Positions 40,007 to 47,005 of a stretch of DNA of 64,000 bases are shown piece after piece; the stretch's first letter is position 1; each line of letters starts with the position of its first letter. The notes beneath the pieces are model-generated. The model made no database searches, was not told the DNA's origin, and saw nothing but the letters and a program-made list of their open reading frames with translations. The translations under genes were made by a program, and so were the position numbers. Source of the DNA: DATEGZ01 sp035279905 (lineage in GTDB: Bacteria > Acidobacteriota > Vicinamibacteria > Vicinamibacterales > SCN-69-37); contig DATEGZ010000092.1 in the NCBI GenBank assembly GCA_035279905.1, positions 35,126-99,125 of the forward strand, read 5' to 3'.

Positions 40007-40723
40007 TCCACAACCGCGCGCCGGCTGGCTACGAGCATCGTCGCCTTGCTCCGGACAGGATGCTGGGCCGCGCTGCCACTCGCCACGGTCGAATCGCTGG
40101 CCTCGGGCGGACGGCTCGCCGAGTTTCCGGCGAAACACCTGGTCTACGCGGAAGCCGGCGCGGAGAAGCTCGCCGTCATCGTCGACGGCCTTCTCCGTGT
40201 GTACATGCACGCGAGCGACGGCCGTCAGGTGACGGTCCGATACGTCCGTCCTGGTGATCTGCTTGGCGTGCCGGCCCTGGTCGGCGGGCCTGCGCCGGTT
40301 TTCGTGCAGGCGATGACCCCGGTCAGCGCCTTCTTCTTCGACGTGGCGCACGTGAAACGCGTCGCGCGTGGTGACGCGGCGATCGCGTGGGCGTTTGCCG
40401 AGGAGTCCGTCCATCGTTTGTACGACATCCTCGAAGAGCTCGCCGGCAACGCTTTCACGACCGTTCGGCAGCGCGTCGTGCGCCACCTGCTCGACCTGGC
40501 GGCGTCCAGTCCGGCCGAGGATGAGGGACTCACGGCTCGAGTGAGTCAGCAGGAGCTCGCCGACAGCGTCGGCTCGGTTCGCGAAGTCGTCGCGCGCATC
40601 CTGGCGGAACTTCGCGCAGAGCACCTGATCCGAACTGCCGCCGGTCAGGTCGAGCTCCTTGACCCCATCCGGCTGAGCCGCCAACTCTGGTCACGCACGC
40701 GTGACGAAAGTCACAGACCGTAG
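39995..40723 (+). CDS. Crp/Fnr-family transcriptional regulator
   Basis: 242 aa from GTG 39995. The cyclic-nucleotide-binding-type beta-roll spans about 30-140 (LAVIVDGLLRVYMHASDGR, VRYVRPGDLLGVPALVG). The helix-turn-helix is SQQELADSVGSVREVVARILAEL with wing RTAAGQVELLDPIRL. There are no N-terminal FNR cysteines. The long open frame upstream only shadows the lipoprotein gene; no Shine-Dalgarno supports any start, and the GTG lies in a palindrome, so the true start is moderately uncertain. Confidence 0.82.
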   Translation: MESDSTTARRLATSIVALLRTGCWAALPLATVESLASGGRLAEFPAKHLVYAEAGAEKLAVIVDGLLRVYMHASDGRQVTVRYVRPGDLLGVPALVGGPAPVFVQAMTPVSAFFFDVAHVKRVARGDAAIAWAFAEESVHRLYDILEELAGNAFTTVRQRVVRHLLDLAASSPAEDEGLTARVSQQELADSVGSVREVVARILAELRAEHLIRTAAGQVELLDPIRLSRQLWSRTRDESHRP

Positions 40724-40762
40724 GAATCTCCCTCGACACAATCAGCGTTGAGGTGAGAAATC

Positions 40763-41458
40763 ATGTTTGCCATCGATCACGCTGCGACCGCGCTTCTCAT
40801 CAAGCGCCGCTTTCCTACCGTGCCCATCACCCCGCTGCTCATCTCCGTCCAGGCGATGGAGCTCGGGTGGGTCGGTCTCAACTACGCCGGCATCGAGCGA
40901 ACAACGACGGAGTCGGCTGTGCACAGCGTCGCCGACATTCATCTGTCGTTCATGCCGTACTCGCACTCCGTGGCCACCGCTGTCGGCGCCGCATTCTTCG
41001 TGTGGCTCATCGTAGAAAAGGTGCTGAGGCGACCCTTGCTGGGACGCGCCCTCGCGATCGGCGTCGTCTCGCACCTCGTGCTGGATCTTGCGACACACGC
41101 ACGTGACATCGCCTGGTGGCCGGGGAGCAGATGGCCGGCGGTTGGCCTCGGTCTCTACGGACAGTCCCCGATGCTGGGATTTGCCGTGGAGATGGCGTAC
41201 GGCGTCCTGTGCTGGTGGATCTTTCGGGGACGCGTCTCGCTTCTTGCGGCGATCGTGCTCGGCAATCTCGCGAACATCACAATGTTCTCGGCGGCGATCG
41301 CGGGGCCGGAGGAGTACATGGCGGGGCGTCCGCTGCTGATCGTCACGGTGATTCTGATCCAGATCGTCGTCACGATGGCATTGGTCGGCGTTCTCGCGCG
41401 ACCTGCGACTCAAAGCTCGAGTTCTGTTGCGATGGCGCGCAACGGATGGGCATCGTGA
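40763..41458 (+). CDS. Membrane protein, YdjM-like metal-dependent hydrolase superfamily
   Basis: 231 aa with about five to six transmembrane segments. Conserved His/Asp positions in the membrane region (MFAIDHAATALLIKRRF, SFMPYSHSVATAV, GVVSHLVLDLATH) recall membrane-bound metal-dependent hydrolases of the YdjM/LexA-regulated group. A GAGGTGAG ribosome site lies 7-8 bases before ATG 40763. It follows the Crp gene by 39 bases on the same strand and may be its target. Confidence 0.68.
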   Translation: MFAIDHAATALLIKRRFPTVPITPLLISVQAMELGWVGLNYAGIERTTTESAVHSVADIHLSFMPYSHSVATAVGAAFFVWLIVEKVLRRPLLGRALAIGVVSHLVLDLATHARDIAWWPGSRWPAVGLGLYGQSPMLGFAVEMAYGVLCWWIFRGRVSLLAAIVLGNLANITMFSAAIAGPEEYMAGRPLLIVTVILIQIVVTMALVGVLARPATQSSSSVAMARNGWAS

Positions 41459-41474
41459 ACTGGCGACGCGATGT

Positions 41475-42863
41475 TCACGCGCTGCACGCCCCCTCGACCT
41501 CGGCAACCGTTTTCGGAATCGCCGGCCCGAGCACTCGACACCCCTGGGCCGTGACCACGACGTCGTCCTCGATGCGGTACCCGCGCGCGTCGCGGAACTT
41601 GTCGATCTCCGTGAAGTTGAGAAACGCCGCGTTCGTCTTCTTGGCCTTCCACTGATCGATGAGCGCGGGGATGAAGTAGATGCCGGGCTCGACCGTGAGG
41701 ACGAAGCCGGGCTCGAGCTTGCGCGCGAGGCGCAGGTAGTTGAGGCCGAACTGCGGGCTGCGCTTGAGACCGTCACCGTAGCCGACGATGTCCTCGCCGA
41801 GGTTTTCCATGTCGTGGACGTCCATGCCCATCATGTGGCCGAGACCGTGCGGGAAGAACAGCGCGTGCGCGCCGGCCTTGACGGCCTCGTCGGCGTTGCC
41901 CTTCATCAAGCCGATCGACGTGAGATCGGTGACGAACGACTTCGCGGCGCCGAGATGCACGTCGCGGTACGAGACGCCGGGCTTGATCGCCGCGATCGCC
42001 GTCGTCTGCGCCCGCAGGACGGCTTCGTAGATCGCGCGCTGCTGCGTTGAGAACTTGCCGCTGACGGGAATCGTGCGCGTGATGTCGCTCGCGTTGCGCG
42101 ACGGCGTTTCCGCGCCGGAGTCGAGCACCATGACGTCGCCCGCGTTGAGCGTGTTCCTGTAGAAGGGATTGTGCAGCGTCTCGCCATGCACCGAGCAGAT
42201 CGGCGGGAATGCGTAAGTGCAGCCGCGCGCCATCACGACCTTCGCGATCTCGGCGACGACCTGGTGCTCCTTGAGACCGGGCCTGGCCGCGCGCATCGCG
42301 GCGGCGTACATCTCACGCGAAACGTCCACGGCCATCTCGATGTCCGCGATCTCTTCGGGCGTCTTGTAGAACCGCTGCGCGGCCACGGCCTGGTGAAACG
42401 CGACTGACCGTTTGTCCCCGAGCTTGTCCGGCTTGATCCCCGTGAGCGCGGCGAGCTTCACGACGTGCTCGGCGCGATACGGCTTCAGAAAATGCACGGG
42501 CCGCTTTTTCTTCATCGCGGCCTGCACCACGGCGGCGAGCTTGCCCGACGCGGCCGTCTTCTTCACCTCCGCCTCCGCCGCGCGCGACTTCATCGTCGGC
42601 TGCGGGCCGGACCACACGACGTCCGCCACGGTGACGTCGTCGCCAAAAATGGTTTCGGTCCGCGCGTCGATGTCGATGACCGCCGCGAGACCGGGCTGAT
42701 CGAGCGCCCAGAAATACAGAAACGAGCTGTCCTGACGGTACGGATAGACGTTGGCGGCGTAGTTCATGCCCACCTCGTCGTTGCCGAGGAACAGGACAAG
42801 GCCTTTGCCAAGGGCTTTCGACAGACGGACGCGGCGGTCACGGTAGGTCGCGGGTGTCAACAT
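41475..42863 (-). CDS. pepP: Xaa-Pro aminopeptidase P-like (M24B)
   Basis: 462 aa. It removes N-terminal residues before proline. The N-terminal creatinase-like domain begins MLTPATYRDRRVRLSKAL. The dimetal site ligands are in MVLDSGAE and ASDITRTIPVSG (two Asp), FFPHGLGHMMGMDVHD (His), LTVEPGIYFIP (Glu) and YRIEDDVVVT (Glu), the standard pita-bread set. ATG 42863 is preceded by TACAAT with 8 bases between, so the mRNA is probably leaderless. Confidence 0.9.
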   Translation of the reverse strand: MLTPATYRDRRVRLSKALGKGLVLFLGNDEVGMNYAANVYPYRQDSSFLYFWALDQPGLAAVIDIDARTETIFGDDVTVADVVWSGPQPTMKSRAAEAEVKKTAASGKLAAVVQAAMKKKRPVHFLKPYRAEHVVKLAALTGIKPDKLGDKRSVAFHQAVAAQRFYKTPEEIADIEMAVDVSREMYAAAMRAARPGLKEHQVVAEIAKVVMARGCTYAFPPICSVHGETLHNPFYRNTLNAGDVMVLDSGAETPSRNASDITRTIPVSGKFSTQQRAIYEAVLRAQTTAIAAIKPGVSYRDVHLGAAKSFVTDLTSIGLMKGNADEAVKAGAHALFFPHGLGHMMGMDVHDMENLGEDIVGYGDGLKRSPQFGLNYLRLARKLEPGFVLTVEPGIYFIPALIDQWKAKKTNAAFLNFTEIDKFRDARGYRIEDDVVVTAQGCRVLGPAIPKTVAEVEGACSA

Positions 42864-43304
42864 GCGGTGGATTGTAAGATCGAACGCAGGCCGCTCGCAC
42901 GATCGCTTGGCCGCCGCACTTGGCACAACAGTTGTGCCCGCCCGTCAAAGGCCGATTGGCGAGGGTGGGCCGAACTCGGTCTGGACCGAGTCGGTGCGGC
43001 GGAGGCGCGGATCGCGGAGCTGAGCGACAAAGGGGGGCTGCTGGCACAAGTGTTGTGCCTGTCGCGGGGGCGCGTCCGCGAATCGGCACGTTCGCAAACC
43101 AACATTTTGCAATTGAGTCCTTGACAACCTTTCCGACGGCATTTCGTGCGCTCGCTTGTTCATGACGACGGATGCCCTTATCAGGGCGTAGGAGGGCCTC
43201 GACGCGCGATCAGTTCGCGATTCCCCGCGGCGCGATCGATCGCGGCGATCGTCGACGCCGCGCGCTCGAGAGGCGCCCAAAAATCGCCGTGCTATACGAG
43301 AAGA
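42864..43304. other. Intergenic region rich in palindromes
   Basis: About 440 bases without a supported gene. It holds GGCACAAC-A-GTTGTGCC (42922-42938), GGCACAA-GTG-TTGTGCC (43043-43059) and, between them, ACTCGGTC-TG-GACCGAGT (42974-42991). The last recurs at the far end of the following HNH gene. A TTGACA at 43122 lacks a clear partner. Confidence 0.7.
42974..42991. repeat. Left copy of the palindrome flanking the HNH gene
   Basis: ACTCGGTC-TG-GACCGAGT, 8-bp arms. It matches the core of 44235-44254 except for one central base. Confidence 0.8.
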
Positions 43305-44246
43305 ATGAACGATGGCATTCACTTCTCGAACAGCGATCTGATTGCGAGAATCAAAGACGCTGCGTTGAATGAGCGCGGCGCGACAGCGCGTCTGATCGCG
43401 CTCCTCGCCGAATTCGACGAGCGTCGTCTCTATCTTGGCGAAGGTTGCTCGTCGCTGTTCACCTACTGCACGCGAGTGCTGAAGTTGTCGGAGCACGCCG
43501 CCTACGGGCGCATCGCGGCGGCGCGTGCGTCGAAACGCTGGCCGGCGATTCTCGAGCTGCTGGCGACGGGAGACATCAATCTGACGACGGTCGTGCTGCT
43601 GGGACCGCACCTGGCCGAGGAGAACCACGAAGCGCTGCTCGAAGCCGCGCGCGGCAAGAGCAAGGGTGAAATTGAACGGCTGATCGCGGCGCTTCAGCCT
43701 CAGCCCGATATCCCGTCGAGCGTGCGTCGCGTTCCGGAACCGACGGCGACTCGAACGATGGATTTCGCGCTGCCGTCAGCGAGATCCGTCGTGGCGCCGC
43801 TCGCTCCTGAGCGCTATCTGATCAAAGTCACCGTAAGCGCTGGTGTACACGCGAATCTGAAGCGAGCGCAAGATCTCCTCCGCCACACCATTCCGACGGG
43901 CGAGCCGGCGGCGATCGTCGAGCGGGCGCTCGCGGTACTCGTGGAGCAGCTCGAGAGAACGAAGCACGCGCGCGCGGAGCGGCCGCGGCCTCGGGCGGGA
44001 AATGGTTCTGTGAGCGCTCGACGGGTGCCGGCGGCGGTCCGCCGATCGGTCTGGCAACGCGATGGTGGCCGTTGCGCTTTCGTCGGGGCCGAAGGCCGCT
44101 GCACGGAGACCGGTTGCCTCGAATTCCATCACCTGCGGCCGTTCGCTGATCTCGGCCCGACGACCATCGAGAATCTGTCGCTGCGCTGCCGCGCCCACAA
44201 CTTGCACGAATCGCGCGTGTGGTCTGGTGAAACCAACTCGGTCTAG
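43305..44246 (+). CDS. HNH endonuclease-domain protein (DUF222-like N-terminus)
   Basis: 313 aa. The N-terminal helical region (about 1-190, YCTRVLKLSEHAAYGRIAAAR, LLATGDINLTTVVLLGPHL) is the type found before HNH domains in large acidobacterial and actinobacterial paralogue families. The HNH nuclease domain is C-terminal: VRRSVWQRDGGRCAFVG, CLEFHHLRPF, RCRAHN. It would cut DNA with one metal ion; the target is unknown. The stop TAG lies in the palindrome at 44235-44254, and a matching palindrome lies 314 bases before the gene. Confidence 0.85.
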   Translation: MNDGIHFSNSDLIARIKDAALNERGATARLIALLAEFDERRLYLGEGCSSLFTYCTRVLKLSEHAAYGRIAAARASKRWPAILELLATGDINLTTVVLLGPHLAEENHEALLEAARGKSKGEIERLIAALQPQPDIPSSVRRVPEPTATRTMDFALPSARSVVAPLAPERYLIKVTVSAGVHANLKRAQDLLRHTIPTGEPAAIVERALAVLVEQLERTKHARAERPRPRAGNGSVSARRVPAAVRRSVWQRDGGRCAFVGAEGRCTETGCLEFHHLRPFADLGPTTIENLSLRCRAHNLHESRVWSGETNSV

Positions 44247-44254
44247 ACCGAGTT
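44235..44254. repeat. Right copy of the palindrome flanking the HNH gene
   Basis: AACTCGGTCTAGACCGAGTT, a perfect 20-bp palindrome. Its central TAG is the stop codon of the HNH gene. Without a T-run it is not an intrinsic terminator. Confidence 0.85.
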
Positions 44255-44274
44255 GCCAATCCGGGGACCTCGCT

Positions 44275-46173
44275 CTATTTCAGCGCGAACGCCACGAGCG
44301 TGTCTCCAACGGCCTCCTCCGAGATGGCCGCAGCGCCGCCCGCCGCGATCACGAGGAACTGTTTCCCGCCCGTAGTGAGCTGATACGTCATCGGCGTCGC
44401 GTGGCCGGCGAACGGCAACGCGCCCTTCCACAGCTCGCGCCCGCTCTCGATGTCGAACGCGCGGATGAAGGGATCGACGGTTCCGGCAATGAAGACGATG
44501 CCGCCTGCGGTGACGATCGGTCCGCCCAGACTGATTGCGCCCGGGCCGATGCGTGCCGTCGATCCGCCGAAACCCTGCAGCGAGCCCAGCGGCACCTGCC
44601 ATTTGATCGAACCGGTCTCGAGGTCGATCGCCGTCAGCAGTCCCCACGGCGCCTTGTTGCACGGCAAATCCGACGGGCCTTGAATGAACCGCCGGAACAT
44701 TCCGTACGGTGTGCCGGCCTGCGTTGCGTAGTCGCCGTCCTCGGTCCGTTTGCTGCGATCGTTGAACTCAGCGCGCGGAATGATCCGAACCTTGGCCGGC
44801 AGAACGTTGGCGTTGACCACGAGCAGATGCCGGGTCGGATCGAACGCGTAGCCACTCCAGTTCATCCCGCCAACATTGCCCGGCATGACGAGCGTGCCGC
44901 GGAGGCTCGGCGGCGTGAAGATGCCGTCGTTGCGAAGATCGCGGACGCTGGCGCGGCACGCGTCGCGATCAGGGCCGTCGAAGTCGTCGAGCGTCAGGTG
45001 CTGCGGCGCGACCGGCGGAATCACCGTCGGAAACGGCTGCGTCGGGGAAGCGACCTCGCCGGGCACATCGCTGGCCGGCACCGGACGCTCCTCGACGGGA
45101 AACACCGGCACGCCGGTGTCGCGGTTGAGCACGTAGAGAAAACCTGTCTTGTTGCCCTGCACGACGACCGGCACGGTGCGCCCGTCGTGCACGATCGTCG
45201 CGAGGAGCGGCGGGGACGCGCTGTCGTAGTCCCAGAGATCGTGGTGCACGAGCTGGAATCCCCAGGCGACGCGGCCGGTCTCGGCGTGCAGCGCGACGAT
45301 CGAGTTCGCCCACTTGTTGTCGCCCGTTCGCAGGCCGCCGTAGTAGTCGGGGCTCGCGCTGCCCGTCGGGACGAAGACGAGATGCCGCTCGGGATCGACG
45401 GCCATCACCGACCACGCGTTCGCTGCGCCGGACTGCACGGATCCGTCCCGCGGGATCGGATCCCACGACCACCGGAGCGCGCCGGTGCGTGCATCGAACG
45501 CACGCACGACCCCAGACGTCATCTGCGCCCGCGAGTTGTCGTTGATCGAAGATCCGACGATGACGAGCCCGTCGATCACGACGGGCGGCGACGTCATGTG
45601 ATAGGACGCGGCCTGGTACTCGGGCACGCCGCGCAGGCTGACCTGTCCGTGCGCGCCGAAATCGCCGCACGGCGCGCCGGTCGCGGCGTCGAGCGCGATG
45701 AGGCGGGCGTCGAGCGTCGCTTCGTACAGCCGACGCCGACAGGCCTGACCGGTCTGCCTTACCGGATCCACCCACGTCGCCACGCCACGATTGATCAATC
45801 CATCGCCGTAGTCGCCCTGCAGCTCGACCAGGGGATCGAACGTCCATCGTTGACGGCCGGTCGCAGGATCGACCGCAATGACCCGATTGAATCCGGTCGT
45901 GACGTACATCGTGCCGTCCACGACGAGCGGTGTCGCTTCGAAGCCGCTGCGTTTGCCGCCGTGGCTGCCGTCGGATCGATCGCCTGTCTGCAGCGTCCAG
46001 GCGACCGTCAACTGCAAGACGTTCGCCCGATCGATCTGCGTCAGCGGCGAGTAGCGCATCCCGCCGGCGTCGTGCCCGTAGAACGGCCAGTCGCCGCCGG
46101 GCGCGGCGTTCGACGCACCTTGAAACACGCTGAACGCGGCCAGCACCGACGCGGCAAGGGAGGCGCGAGTCAT
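44275..46173 (-). CDS. PQQ-dependent dehydrogenase (quinoprotein, eight-bladed propeller)
   Basis: 632 aa with a signal peptide (about 1-24). The propeller starts GDWPFYGHDAGGMRYSPLTQI, typical of membrane glucose-dehydrogenase-like quinoproteins, and contains tryptophan-docking motifs such as FEATPLVVDGTMYVTTG and GRVAWGFQLVHHDLWDYD. There is no CxxCH heme site and no N-terminal membrane anchor, so it is a soluble periplasmic enzyme oxidising a sugar or alcohol and passing electrons to a separate carrier. The substrate is unknown. Its start overlaps the sirtuin stop by 4 bases. Confidence 0.87.
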   Translation of the reverse strand: MTRASLAASVLAAFSVFQGASNAAPGGDWPFYGHDAGGMRYSPLTQIDRANVLQLTVAWTLQTGDRSDGSHGGKRSGFEATPLVVDGTMYVTTGFNRVIAVDPATGRQRWTFDPLVELQGDYGDGLINRGVATWVDPVRQTGQACRRRLYEATLDARLIALDAATGAPCGDFGAHGQVSLRGVPEYQAASYHMTSPPVVIDGLVIVGSSINDNSRAQMTSGVVRAFDARTGALRWSWDPIPRDGSVQSGAANAWSVMAVDPERHLVFVPTGSASPDYYGGLRTGDNKWANSIVALHAETGRVAWGFQLVHHDLWDYDSASPPLLATIVHDGRTVPVVVQGNKTGFLYVLNRDTGVPVFPVEERPVPASDVPGEVASPTQPFPTVIPPVAPQHLTLDDFDGPDRDACRASVRDLRNDGIFTPPSLRGTLVMPGNVGGMNWSGYAFDPTRHLLVVNANVLPAKVRIIPRAEFNDRSKRTEDGDYATQAGTPYGMFRRFIQGPSDLPCNKAPWGLLTAIDLETGSIKWQVPLGSLQGFGGSTARIGPGAISLGGPIVTAGGIVFIAGTVDPFIRAFDIESGRELWKGALPFAGHATPMTYQLTTGGKQFLVIAAGGAAAISEEAVGDTLVAFALK

Positions 46174-46985
46174 TGTTCCCCTCCAATCACTTCCGTCAGC
46201 ACCGTCCCCACGTCGTCTTCCACCTTCAGCTCCGCGAGCTCATCCCCGCGCGTGCGGCCCCGATTGACGATCGCGATCGGCAGACCCGCCTCGTGCGCCT
46301 GACGAACGAAGCGGAAGCCTGAGTACACCATCAGCGACGAGCCCGCGACGAGGAGCGCGTCGGCGCCCGAGAGCGCCTCGCGCGCGTGTTCGTAGCGCTC
46401 GCCCGGCACGTTCTCGCCGAAGAAGACAACGTCAGGTTTCATGAGGCCGCCGCAGCGATCGCAGCGCGGTGCGGAGAACGACTCGACGAGAGCGGCGTCG
46501 ATGTCGGCGTCGCCATCGGGCGCCGCCACCGCCGCGGCATTCCACCGCGCGTTCGACGCGGCCATCATCGTCTGCACCTCATCGCGCCTCGTCCGGTCGC
46601 CGCACCCGAGACAGACGACGACATCGAGGCGGCCGTGGAGATCGATGACCGCGCGACTGCCGGCGCGCTGGTGCAGGCCGTCCACGTTTTGCGTCACGAG
46701 CCGCGCGAGCGTGCCCGCGCGCTCCCAGGCGGCGAGCGCATGATGCGCGGCGCCGGGCACAGCCGCAGTGAAGCGCGGCCAGCCCGCGTACGCGCGCGCC
46801 CAGTAGCGGCGGTACACAGCTTCTTGCGCGCGAAACGCCTGAATCATCACCGGCGGCCGCCGCTTCCACTCGCCCTGTTCGTCGCGGTAATCCGGGATGC
46901 CGGATGCCGTGCTGCAACCTGCGCCCGTGAGCACGAAGACACGGCGATGGTCCGTGATCCAGCGCTGCAGGTCTCGAGGGACCAT
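46170..46985 (-). CDS. cobB: Sir2-family NAD-dependent protein deacylase
   Basis: 271 aa from ATG 46985. The NAD site GAGCSTASGIPDYR, TQNVDGLHQRAGS and the catalytic His in DLHGRLDVVVC are intact. The structural zinc is held by CLGC and CDRC. It removes acetyl or longer acyl groups from protein lysines, releasing nicotinamide. The open frame extends upstream into the kinase gene, but the family N-terminus starts at MVPRDLQRWI. It is coupled to the downstream PQQ dehydrogenase. Confidence 0.9.
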   Translation of the reverse strand: MVPRDLQRWITDHRRVFVLTGAGCSTASGIPDYRDEQGEWKRRPPVMIQAFRAQEAVYRRYWARAYAGWPRFTAAVPGAAHHALAAWERAGTLARLVTQNVDGLHQRAGSRAVIDLHGRLDVVVCLGCGDRTRRDEVQTMMAASNARWNAAAVAAPDGDADIDAALVESFSAPRCDRCGGLMKPDVVFFGENVPGERYEHAREALSGADALLVAGSSLMVYSGFRFVRQAHEAGLPIAIVNRGRTRGDELAELKVEDDVGTVLTEVIGGEQ

Positions 46986-47005
46986 GAGCCATCGTACCTC
47001 GTGCG

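Noticed and set aside
44062..46302. 746-codon plus-strand open frame
   Set aside because: Shadow of the PQQ dehydrogenase on the other strand: no start context, Arg/His-rich sequence without domains.
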